DNA from: Pseudomonas peradeniyensis
GTDB lineage: Bacteria > Pseudomonadota > Gammaproteobacteria > Pseudomonadales > Pseudomonadaceae
Length of the DNA: 64,000 nt
Direction of reading: 5' to 3'
Assembly: GCF_014268935.2 (NCBI RefSeq)
Contig: NZ_JABWRJ020000003.1
Coordinates: 310,001-374,000 of the forward strand
Made by a program: the position numbers and the translations under genes. The first letter of the stretch is position 1, and each line of letters opens with the position of its first letter. Under the pieces are notes generated by a model. The model was given only the letters and a program-made list of their open reading frames with translations. It was not told the origin of the DNA and searched no databases. Shown one piece after another: positions 57,254 to 64,000 of the stretch.

Positions 57254-58045
57254 CTACGTCTTGAGCAACTCAGGATAGTCACTGAACCAATAGTGCAGGG
57301 CGTCCTGGTTGAGTCCATGCTCACCGCGCCAGAAGTCCATCGGGTAGCTCCAGTCCGACGAGCGCGCGCTGCGTGGCGCCAGACCGAGGTTGGTGTAGCG
57401 CTACAGCAGGCCTGGATGCTCCGGCGTTTGCAGTATCCCGCAGTGTCCAAGCAGGTCGAGGAAACCTCGGCCTTCTTCCTCGCTCATCTTGATACCGGGT
57501 AGTTTACGCAGCAGCTTGAGTAAGTCCTTGGGTTTGGTCACGGCTGGCACGTCACGGACCAGATCCAGAATCGACACCATCAGGTCCAGGTTACCCGGCC
57601 GTTCTTTCGGCCCGGCGTTATGCTCCTGCAGCTGGAATGCGATGTTGGACGGGCTGCCGAAAAGCGCTGCGCCGATCAGAAAACGCACCCTGTTGAGAGC
57701 AATGAAGTTGACTTCGCGCTCCTTGAAGAAACTGCAGACCTGACAGTTCAGTTGGTCCTGCGCCGTGAAGGCGTGTTGCGGCAGGTGTGTCGCGCAAGCA
57801 TAGGCCGACAGGGCGGCGCGCAGGTATGCCTGGTTGCGCTCGACACCGGTGAGAAAGTTGGCGGCCACCTCTTCCTTCACCACGGTCTCCCGCTCCTTGA
57901 ACAGCCAAGTCAGTACCTGGTCATGGCTCATTCTGCGGGTTTCGGTCGCCAGGCCTGTGGCGACCAGCGCCGAGCTCGGTGGCTCGCTGGGATGTTGGGC
58001 CTTTAGGACCTTGCATAGTTGTTCCGCAGTTGCAGTCATGTTCAT
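57254..58045 (-). pseudogene. second copy of unknown 263-aa family, cut by TAG
   Basis: From ATG 58045 (or 58039) the frame runs 214 residues to a TAG at 57401-57403. The paralogue at 58823-59614 has TAC (Tyr) at the same place. Past the TAG the same frame continues intact (RYTNLGLAPRSARSSDWSYP, then DFWRGEHGLNQDAL) to a TAG at 57254, giving exactly 263 codons as in the paralogue. So one G-to-C change (plus strand, 57401) removed the last 49 residues. The start overlaps the upstream gene's stop by four bases. I do not recognise the family; CQVCSFFKE near 103 and KLPGIKMSEEEGRGFLDLLG near 182 are its clearest segments. Position suggests an orphan immunity protein. Confidence 0.8.
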
Positions 58046-58698
58046 TTCCCGCAGGAGCTTTTGTTGGCCTTGTGCGGCAGCTGCTTGTAATTGTCGAGCT
58101 CACTTTGAGGGGGGATCAGGGCGAACTGGAATGCTCCTAAGCAGTGCTGCTCAAGCCAGTTTTTTGCCCGTTCGCTGACGAAATAGCCGCCGTGCACATC
58201 GGCCTTGAAGAAGTCGACGCGCTCATCAGCACGGACTACCTGCAGGTAATGAGAGGGATCGTTGCTCTTTTCACTCTCGTCCATGCGCAAGGCGAGCTTG
58301 CCAGAGACGTAGGCGCACCAGAACGCCGGCATGCGTGCTGACAGTTGTGGGTCATGGGGGCGTGACTCGATGATCGATTCGGGCTCGCCATCCAGCTCCA
58401 GGTAGACGCTGATGTCCTTGGCTGAGTCCCATTGCTGCCAGTCGAGTTCGACAATATGGGTCTTTTCCAGATGCTCGAAGCGGCTGATACCTTTCAGGCC
58501 AGATTTCTCCAACGCCTCCTTTGTCGGCTCGGTCAGTACCAGCAGGCCAGAGCGGATGTAGGCGGGCGGTGTGTAGGGGCCGGTACGCTCGATGCTGTCA
58601 ATGTCGGTGTCTTCGTCCCAGGCGATCATGCCGTAGGCTAGCACCTCGCCCCAATCGCCCCAGGGTGTTTGTGCGTTGCTGACAAAATAGATGTTCAT
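58042..58698 (-). CDS. candidate immunity protein in the Rhs-linked array
   Basis: A 218-residue protein between the two copies of the unknown 263-aa family. It starts MNIYFVSNAQTPWGDWGEVL and has the acidic segments DEDTDIDSIER and LELDGEPESIIESRPHDPQL. The C-terminus, FFKADVHGGYFVSERAKNWL then GAFQFALIPPQ, resembles the end of DUF1629/Imm11-type immunity proteins; this is a weak visual match. An ATG at 58743 would add 15 residues. The stop overlaps the next start by ATGA. No signal peptide. Confidence 0.65.
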   Translation of the reverse strand: MNIYFVSNAQTPWGDWGEVLAYGMIAWDEDTDIDSIERTGPYTPPAYIRSGLLVLTEPTKEALEKSGLKGISRFEHLEKTHIVELDWQQWDSAKDISVYLELDGEPESIIESRPHDPQLSARMPAFWCAYVSGKLALRMDESEKSNDPSHYLQVVRADERVDFFKADVHGGYFVSERAKNWLEQHCLGAFQFALIPPQSELDNYKQLPHKANKSSCGK

Positions 58699-58822
58699 AT
58701 CAGGCTTCACGGCTCTTGCTGTTCTGGTCGCAACGTCTTTCATGGAGCTATTGCAATGAGGGGGCAGTGCAACAGTTGTACTGCCCATGCCGCGCCCGGC
58801 GAACAGGTTGGCTGCCAAGGGC

Positions 58823-59608
58823 TTAAACCTTGAGCAACTCGGGATAGTCGCTGAACCAATAGCGCAGGGCGTCCTGGTTGAGGCCATGTTCACCGCGCCA
58901 GAAGTCCATCGGGTAGCTCCAATCCGACGAGCGCGCGCTGCGTGGCGCCAGGCCGAGGTTGGTGTAGCGGTACAGCAGGCCTGGATGTTCCGGCGTCTGC
59001 AGTATCCCGCAGTGTCCCAGCAGGTCGAGGAACCCCCGGCCTTCTTCTTCGCTCATCTTGATACCGGGCAGTTTGCGCAGCAGCTTGAGCAGTTCCTTGG
59101 GTTTCGTTGGGGCCGGAACATTACGGATAAGATCGATGATAGAGACCATCAAGTCGAAGTTTTCCGGTCGTAGCTTCGGCGCAGCGTTGTGTTCTTGCAG
59201 CATGAACGCGATGTGCAGGATATCGCCACCTAATACGGCACCGACGAAAAAACGAACCCGGTTCAGTTGCATGAAGTTGACATCGATCTGCTCGAACGCG
59301 CTGCAAACCTGGCAGGTCAGTTGATCGTGCACCGTAAAGGGATGTTTGGGCAGGTGTGTGGCGCATGCGAAGGCCGACAGTGCCGCGCGCAGACTCGCTT
59401 CATTACGTTCGACACCCACAAGAAAGTTGCCAACGATCTCGCTCTTACGTGCCTTGGCTCGCTCGGTGAACAGCCAGTCAAGCACCTGGTCGTGTCCTTG
59501 ATGACAGCGCCCGGTCGCCAGGCCTGTTGCAAGTAATCTCTCGCTGGGTGATTCCAGAGGGTTCTGGGCCTTCAGGGCCTTGCGTAGTTCGGCAGTGTTC
59601 TCATACAT
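58823..59608 (-). CDS. intact member of unknown 263-aa family (candidate immunity protein)
   Basis: A 261- or 263-residue soluble protein. GGAGG is directly against an ATG at 59614 but six bases from the ATG at 59608, so 59608 is preferred. Features are YACATHL-type helices (ALSAFACATHLPKHPF), a CQVC pair, LLKLLRKLPGIKMSEEEGRG and the C-terminus WSYPMDFWRGEHGLNQDALR. It is paralogous to the broken gene at 57254-58045, with near-identical C-terminal DNA. I know no function; location in a same-strand array after an rhs gene suggests immunity or effector-associated roles. Confidence 0.75.
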   Translation of the reverse strand: MYENTAELRKALKAQNPLESPSERLLATGLATGRCHQGHDQVLDWLFTERAKARKSEIVGNFLVGVERNEASLRAALSAFACATHLPKHPFTVHDQLTCQVCSAFEQIDVNFMQLNRVRFFVGAVLGGDILHIAFMLQEHNAAPKLRPENFDLMVSIIDLIRNVPAPTKPKELLKLLRKLPGIKMSEEEGRGFLDLLGHCGILQTPEHPGLLYRYTNLGLAPRSARSSDWSYPMDFWRGEHGLNQDALRYWFSDYPELLKV

Positions 59609-59623
59609 GTTCATCCTCCGCAG

Positions 59624-60004
59624 CTACTCGCCTTGGTCTTTGTCGATGGCGCTTGCTGGAGAGCCATTACTGTCAGTGCGATGGCCTTGTTCATGGCGCG
59701 CTTGTATCTCCAGCCATCCAACAGGGCGTCGCCCTTCAAAGACCTCGAGCCTTCTGCCGGAGTGGAGTAGATCTTTGGGCGCGTTTGGTACAAGGAACCG
59801 GACACTGCCTGCGCCTACTCGATGTCCTTTAACTGTGCGGTTGTAAGTGACCTGAAGTACCAGGCTCCAGGTAACCGGTGTCCCGTCCGGTCCGCTCAGT
59901 GGGCTGGTAGTGACATAGTAGGTCTGGTCGAGAGGCAGTCGGGCTTTCCCGCCCTCGGCTTCGTCTCGCCAGTGGATGTCGACATTGAATGCGATGGTTT
60001 CCAT
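59624..60004 (-). CDS. 126-residue unknown protein of the Rhs-linked array
   Basis: Starts METIAFNVDIHWRDEAEGGK at ATG 60004, with GGAAG seven bases upstream. It looks like a small beta-rich protein (TYYVTTSPLSGPDGTPVTWS, LVLQVTYNRTVKGHRVGAGS) ending in a polar tail. No signal peptide or membrane helix. The stop is nine bases before the next gene of the array. Family not recognised. Confidence 0.65.
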   Translation of the reverse strand: METIAFNVDIHWRDEAEGGKARLPLDQTYYVTTSPLSGPDGTPVTWSLVLQVTYNRTVKGHRVGAGSVRFLVPNAPKDLLHSGRRLEVFEGRRPVGWLEIQARHEQGHRTDSNGSPASAIDKDQGE

Positions 60005-60079
60005 CAGGTCACTTCCAGACACGCGACGTTACGTGCCCACTGCTGGCTCCTGCTGCCAGCGTGGGCGAGCAGTGCTGCT

Positions 60080-61222
60080 TCAAGTCGGAGTCTCCAGCGC
60101 CAGGACCTTCCAGCTCGCCTTGCGTTTACGCTCGATGAGCGCGGCCAGGGCCTTGGCGGTCGGAGCACCCTTGTCGGTGAACTTCACCGGTGCCAGGGTC
60201 AGCAGGGTGACCTTCTCACTTTCGGGAATCCGCTCGCCATCACCATGCTTGTTCCAGGGCTTGTCCACCAGCAAAAGCGCATCCACCGCGCAAGGCCAGT
60301 GCAGGTCGGCAAACTGTGGATCGTCACGCTGGAACAGCATGCCCTCGGCCACAGGGCCGTGCTCGAAGGTTCTGGCGGCGAGGCGTGCCAGCATTCCTAC
60401 TGGAAAACACCAGGCGTCTGGCACCGGCAATCCGGCCTGGGGCAGTGCCCAGCCACCTGGCAGGCAGAGGAACAACTCGGTCATCGGGGCAACCTGGTAC
60501 AGGCCGGTGGTGAACAGCAGCTTGTAGTCGGTCTTGCTATCGATCAGGCTGACATGCAGCGTACTGCGAGGGTCTTCACTGGGAGGGCAGAACGCGGTGG
60601 GCAGGACCCACCCAGCGGTATTGTGCACGAAGGTGACAATGGCCTGTCCGGCGCCTTCGGCATCGGCGCCCTCGACATCGTTGATGCTGCGTGCGCCGTG
60701 TTCGAGCAGCAGATCGACCGTGCGCTGATGCCCCCATTCGCGCGCAGCGTCCAGTGCGCTGTCATTGGCGCGTCGGTGCAGGCGATTGACCTGTGCGCCT
60801 CGTGTCAGCAGCAGTGCAACGACCTCGATGTGGCCCGATTGGGCCGCTGCGTACAGCGGTGGGCAGACACTGAGTGGCAGGCCGTCGACCCAGGCACCGG
60901 CATCGAGCAGGCAAACGCAGGTTTCAAGGTGCCCTTCACTGGCTGCCAGTTCGAGAGCACTGGCATGGCCCTCGTCCACAAACGGTTGGTTCGGCGCCAG
61001 GCCCAGTTCCAGGAGCAGGCCACAGCTCGCTGCCTGTCCGGCTCGGGCGGCCATGTGCAGCAGCCCCTCCTCGTCGGCCTCGCCATAGCGGGGCAGCACC
61101 AGCAGCTCGGGGTTTTTCTGCGCGAACGCACGTAGCCGCTCCAGCTTGCCCTCTTCTACATCGTCATAGAGGCGGTCGAGCTTGGTCTCATGCTTTTCGT
61201 AGAGTTGTTGCCAGTCGGTCAT
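60080..61222 (-). CDS. ankyrin-repeat protein with SUFU-like domain
   Basis: A 380-residue protein. The N-terminal half (about 15-180) has four or five ankyrin repeats, e.g. EGLLHMAARAGQAASCGLLL, SALELAASEGHLETCVCLLD and PPLYAAAQSGHIEVVALLLT. The C-terminal half (about 195-375) resembles the suppressor-of-fused domain (LLFTTGLYQVAPMTELFLCL, WPCAVDALLLVD). Bacterial SUFU and ankyrin proteins are both known as immunity modules next to polymorphic toxins. ATG 61222 shares one base with the TGA of an upstream open frame (TGATG). An immunity role is inferred from context. Confidence 0.75.
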   Translation of the reverse strand: MTDWQQLYEKHETKLDRLYDDVEEGKLERLRAFAQKNPELLVLPRYGEADEEGLLHMAARAGQAASCGLLLELGLAPNQPFVDEGHASALELAASEGHLETCVCLLDAGAWVDGLPLSVCPPLYAAAQSGHIEVVALLLTRGAQVNRLHRRANDSALDAAREWGHQRTVDLLLEHGARSINDVEGADAEGAGQAIVTFVHNTAGWVLPTAFCPPSEDPRSTLHVSLIDSKTDYKLLFTTGLYQVAPMTELFLCLPGGWALPQAGLPVPDAWCFPVGMLARLAARTFEHGPVAEGMLFQRDDPQFADLHWPCAVDALLLVDKPWNKHGDGERIPESEKVTLLTLAPVKFTDKGAPTAKALAALIERKRKASWKVLALETPT

Positions 61223-61327
61223 CAGATAGCGGTTCCCCGTCCCAAGGTCTGGTTCAGGTTAGGTAAGGCCCCATTGAGCTCCACGAAAATATCACTTACC
61301 TGGGGGACCAACGCCCCAATCTTCAAG
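61223..61327 (-). other. 105-base gap with an open frame coupled to the ankyrin gene
   Basis: After the YwqG-like gene stop a different frame stays open and ends TGA at 61224-61222, overlapping the ankyrin ATG. It reads protein-like at its end (LKIGALVPQVSDIFVELNGA, then LPNLNQTLGRGTAI). A TTG could start it, without a clear ribosome site. It may be a remnant of a lost gene end or chance. Confidence 0.25.
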
Positions 61328-61993
61328 TCAGGTGAACTGGATGAAGAAGAAGCCTGCCTCATCACCCTGCTTGCCACGCCTTGCCTGCCTGTCGACATAA
61401 AGGTAACCGATACCGTCCGAAAACAATCCCACGTGTTGCGGGCTGGCTGTGGCCACATCACTGTCGAGCAGTTGCATCAGAAACAAGAAACGTTGGGGTT
61501 CGTAGATCGGGTCCTGCAGCCAGCAAGGCCTACCGACGGGCTTGCTCAGGTCGATGCCGCTGTCCTCGTCCTCCAGTTCCTGTTCTTCTTCCTCATCGGT
61601 GAAGGGTTCGAACTGGATGTAGGCACGGTCCAGCAGAAGGGCTGTGTCGGGCGGTGCGATCGACTGGTCGGCCAACTCGTGCAGGATGACCCGGGTAAAG
61701 CCATTGGCACGCTTCTCGTCGAGCTCACTCTGCTGGTTGACGGTGTAGTGGCGTTGGGTGGATCGGCTGAAGGCACCGTCATGTTGGCGCGCAGTAATGA
61801 ACACCGTGATAGCCATGCCGGGTGGAATGAAAGAGACGGGTAGAAACCGTTCGGTCAATGTCACCAGCGGGGTCATCGGCTCACCTGTGTCCGGGATCTT
61901 GGGCCACAGCGAGATATCTTTGAGGTGGGCACCGCCGCCGATCTGGCCCAGCCCGTGGTCTTGCGCGCAAAGCACGATTTTTTGTGAGTTCAT
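61328..61993 (-). CDS. YwqG/DUF1963-like probable cognate immunity protein
   Basis: A 221-residue protein starting MNSQKIVLCAQDHGLGQIGG. The pattern IGGGAHLKDISLWPKIP...PLVTLTERFLPV matches the YwqG/DUF1963 fold opening, known among immunity proteins. An acidic run (DEEEEQELEDED) lies near residue 135, and the C-terminus GLFSDGIGYLYVDRQ also fits. It starts two bases after the rhs stop, the position expected for the immunity gene of the Rhs toxin tip. No signal peptide, so the target should be cytoplasmic. Confidence 0.78.
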   Translation of the reverse strand: MNSQKIVLCAQDHGLGQIGGGAHLKDISLWPKIPDTGEPMTPLVTLTERFLPVSFIPPGMAITVFITARQHDGAFSRSTQRHYTVNQQSELDEKRANGFTRVILHELADQSIAPPDTALLLDRAYIQFEPFTDEEEEQELEDEDSGIDLSKPVGRPCWLQDPIYEPQRFLFLMQLLDSDVATASPQHVGLFSDGIGYLYVDRQARRGKQGDEAGFFFIQFT

Positions 61994-61995
61994 GG

Positions 61996-62367
61996 TCAAT
62001 AGCACCCTTTGCCTTTGGCGAACTTGATTGCGGAGCGCCGCGCTGTTCTCAGCTGTTGCTGCGTGATTTTGCCTTTGACAACCAGCGAGTTGTAGATGGC
62101 TTGCGACATAAGCCGGATTTCTGCCCTGCCGCTCTTGAGCATCTGGTTTGGCTTGAGGCCAAGCTGCCTGCGCAGACGGTTTTCCTCCAGGTGTACCGCG
62201 TCGTGGTTCTTCGGGCTCAAAGCGATGGAGGGGTTACCTCGCATGCGCCGCCTCTTCGGCGCCAGTCCGATATCCTGGAGGTACTTGTTGCGCATCAACT
62301 CATGGGCTTCAAGCCCGTCACCGCGATGCGCCTTGGCGCCATAGCCGGCGGTTTCACCTTCCTTGAG
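61996..62367 (-). other. variable C-terminal toxin domain of the Rhs protein
   Basis: The tip of 123 residues after DPWGL. It contains GLEAHELMRNKYLQDIGL, GNPSIALSPKNHDAVHLEEN and a basic C-terminus (RTARRSAIKFAKGKGCY). The spaced His, Asn-Pro and His-x3-His elements resemble HNH/ENDO VII-type toxin nucleases, so DNA or RNA is the likely target. No exact family is recognised. Confidence 0.55.
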
Positions 62368-64000
62368 CAACCCCCAGGGGTCGAACCAGGTGAAGGGGGT
62401 TGGCGCATATTGGTAAAGATTGAACCCACCTGCCATGCCGATGGGGTCAGGTTGGGTGAAGCGACCGACATCGGGATCGTAGAAACGGAACAGGTTGTAG
62501 TGCAAGCCTGTTTCGCGATCCAGGTATTGCCCCTGGTATCTGAGGTTCTGCTCCTCCAGCAGACTATCCACCCGTTGTTCCTGCCAGGTCCCTCCCCAGG
62601 TCAGGTGGCGCGCGACCCAAAGCGATTGACCTTGCTCATCGGTCAGCTCATCGGGCATGCCGATGAGATCATTGTGGTAATAGCGCAGTTGTTGGCTCGC
62701 TCCCTGGCCGTCCACCCGGGCCAGGGGATCATGTTCATCGTCCCCGTATAGGTACAGTGTGTGCAGGCCATTCCGCTGTTCCGTAAGCAAGCGCAGCCCG
62801 TCCCAGCTGAAACGTGTGCTGCACAGGACATGGCCATCAGTTGTCGAGACCCGCTTCTCGGTGCGGCGTCCAAGTGGGTCGTAACGCATTTCGACGATTT
62901 GCTCGCGTCCGGGTTGCAGGTTGCGGATGCGGACCAATCGGTGATCGGCGTTGTACTCGAACAACTGCGTGCCCCGTCTGCGGCTGCGTTTTTCTACCAG
63001 ACGACCAAATCCATCATAGCGATAGCGCTTGTCCTCGTATGTGATCAGCCGGTTGTGTCGAACCAGGCCTGCGCCAGCTTGTGATGGGTCAAGCACGTTG
63101 GCGGCGGCATCATAGGTGAACATTTCGCGTTGGCCCGTCGGGCTGTCCTGCCGGGCAAGAATGCGGCCAGTCCGGTCGTGTTGCAGTGTCTGCAGGTATT
63201 GCGATCCTGGGCGCTGTACCTGGCGGGCGCTCAGGTTATCCGCGTCGTCCATTTCGAAGCGTTGCTGCGCTTCGGCCGGCAGGTTTTCGGGCAAGGCGCT
63301 GGTATGACGAAGTCTCGTCCTGAGGCGCCCGCTACGGTCATAAAGGTTGCGAGTGCTCAGCCGTCCTTGGGTACGCAGGGTCTCACGATGCAGGCGGTCG
63401 CGCTGGAAGTCGCAGACCACCCGGCCATCGAGGTTGAGCTGGTGCAGATGGCCACTGCCGTAGTAGAGACGGTTGATCCAGCGCCCATCGGCCAGACGAG
63501 TGCGCTCGACATTTCCTAGTGGATCGTAAAGGTGCTGCAGCGTGCCGTTCGGACCGCGCTCTTCGCGGAGCTGGCCAAGGGCATCGTAGGTGAAGTCCAG
63601 TTGCTCGCTAAAGCCCTGATCGTCGGTGAAGCGAATCGTCAGCAGCTGGTCCAGAGGATCATGGCGATAGTCAGTACGCCCCGAATCGGTACACCGGGCC
63701 ACCAGTCGCCCACCGAGGTCATAGGTCATGTGGTGGACGATCGGCGTGTCGTTGCTGCCGGGCGTGGGGATGAACGTCACGTGGGTGAGGTTATCCTGGC
63801 CGTCGTACTGGTATTTCCTGGCGCTGCCGTCCACATTTTGCTCAAGGATGAGCCGGTCGCCTTCATCCCATACGTAACCGCTAGTCTCGCCATTCTCATT
63901 ACGTAGCGTGAGTAGGCGCCCATGCCGATCATAGTGGTAGGTCACCTCACGCCCGAGGGGGTCAATGTGCCGCTCCAACTGGCCCCGGCTGTTTCGGTGG
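61996..64000 (-). CDS. Rhs-family polymorphic toxin, C-terminal part
   Basis: The gene runs off the right edge; its last 667 or so codons are visible, open to base 64000. About 540 residues are YD-repeat shell (HIDPLGREVTYHYDRHGRLL, YDPLGNVERTRLADGRWINR, GRIL and similar). The core ends with the conserved junction YDPDVGRFTQPDPIGMAGG followed by FNLYQYAPTPFTWFDPWGL. The last 123 residues are a variable toxin tip. Rhs proteins deliver such tips through type VI secretion or contact-dependent routes. The first Met-like codon near 63978 is a TTG inside the frame and is not the true start. Confidence 0.93.
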   Translation of the reverse strand, partial: HRNSRGQLERHIDPLGREVTYHYDRHGRLLTLRNENGETSGYVWDEGDRLILEQNVDGSARKYQYDGQDNLTHVTFIPTPGSNDTPIVHHMTYDLGGRLVARCTDSGRTDYRHDPLDQLLTIRFTDDQGFSEQLDFTYDALGQLREERGPNGTLQHLYDPLGNVERTRLADGRWINRLYYGSGHLHQLNLDGRVVCDFQRDRLHRETLRTQGRLSTRNLYDRSGRLRTRLRHTSALPENLPAEAQQRFEMDDADNLSARQVQRPGSQYLQTLQHDRTGRILARQDSPTGQREMFTYDAAANVLDPSQAGAGLVRHNRLITYEDKRYRYDGFGRLVEKRSRRRGTQLFEYNADHRLVRIRNLQPGREQIVEMRYDPLGRRTEKRVSTTDGHVLCSTRFSWDGLRLLTEQRNGLHTLYLYGDDEHDPLARVDGQGASQQLRYYHNDLIGMPDELTDEQGQSLWVARHLTWGGTWQEQRVDSLLEEQNLRYQGQYLDRETGLHYNLFRFYDPDVGRFTQPDPIGMAGGFNLYQYAPTPFTWFDPWGLLKEGETAGYGAKAHRGDGLEAHELMRNKYLQDIGLAPKRRRMRGNPSIALSPKNHDAVHLEENRLRRQLGLKPNQMLKSGRAEIRLMSQAIYNSLVVKGKITQQQLRTARRSAIKFAKGKGCY

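Noticed and set aside
57232..57450. 72-codon leftward frame over the end of the broken array gene
   Set aside because: The reading frame that continues the paralogue's protein is a different one; this frame is Arg/Thr/Ser-rich shadow.

Overview
The window looks like a chromosomal segment of a fluorescent Pseudomonas, most likely of the P. putida group. The evidence is high GC with strong G/C third positions, GGGAGCGGGCTTGCCCCGC-type REP/REPIN repeats, and gene order typical of the genus: desA beside an EAL protein; zapA-ssrS-fau; ygfB-pepP-ubiH-ubiI; hslO then pckA; fdhD/YdeP-kbp-yrfG-nudE-cysQ; dctBD beside the dTDP-rhamnose genes. No rRNA, tRNA, CRISPR array or complete insertion sequence was seen. 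Species assignment is inference.

Layout. 1-4.7 kb: a start-less gene remnant, a PAS-GGDEF diguanylate cyclase, a DesA-type acyl desaturase and a membrane PAS-GGDEF-EAL protein. 4.7-6.4 kb: a lower-GC hipBA toxin-antitoxin pair whose probable promoter overlaps a perfect 20-bp palindrome. 6.4-12.8 kb: a leftward sulfur-scavenging operon with two SfnB-type flavoproteins, a DszA/NtaA-type FMN monooxygenase and the MetQ-MetN-MetI transporter, with overlapping or nearly touching genes. 13-20 kb: quinone oxidoreductase, FliL-like protein, an RbbA/YhhJ/HlyD export operon, an EVE-domain protein and a 51-residue membrane protein. 20.3-27.5 kb: fau, 6S RNA, zapA and a coiled-coil partner, then the rightward ygfB-pepP-ubiH-DUF4442-ubiI run and a PAP2 phosphatase.

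27.6-39.9 kb: hslO and pckA, a hotdog thioesterase, a LuxR-type regulator with an altered acidic pocket, a solitary CheR, a glycine-zipper surface protein, a YdeP-like molybdoenzyme with fdhD, kbp, yrfG, nudE and cysQ. 39.5-46.5 kb: dctBD (C4-dicarboxylate two-component system) with a translationally coupled thioesterase, and the rfbBACD (rml) operon for dTDP-L-rhamnose. 46.7-55.4 kb: a 966-residue kinase/class-III aminotransferase fusion, aguA, a 65-residue unknown protein, a TonB-dependent siderophore receptor and an OprD-family porin.

55.4-64 kb: a membrane-anchored glutamate-synthase-like FMN protein, then the most accessory part of the window. An Rhs protein runs off the right edge and carries a variable, HNH-like C-terminal toxin domain. 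Six genes follow it on the same strand: a YwqG/DUF1963-like probable cognate immunity protein, an ankyrin-SUFU protein, small unknowns, and two copies of an unrecognised 263-residue family arranged as copy-other-copy. The distal copy is broken by a single TAC-to-TAG change. This is best read as a polymorphic-toxin locus with accumulated orphan immunity genes and is the most promising place for undescribed biology.
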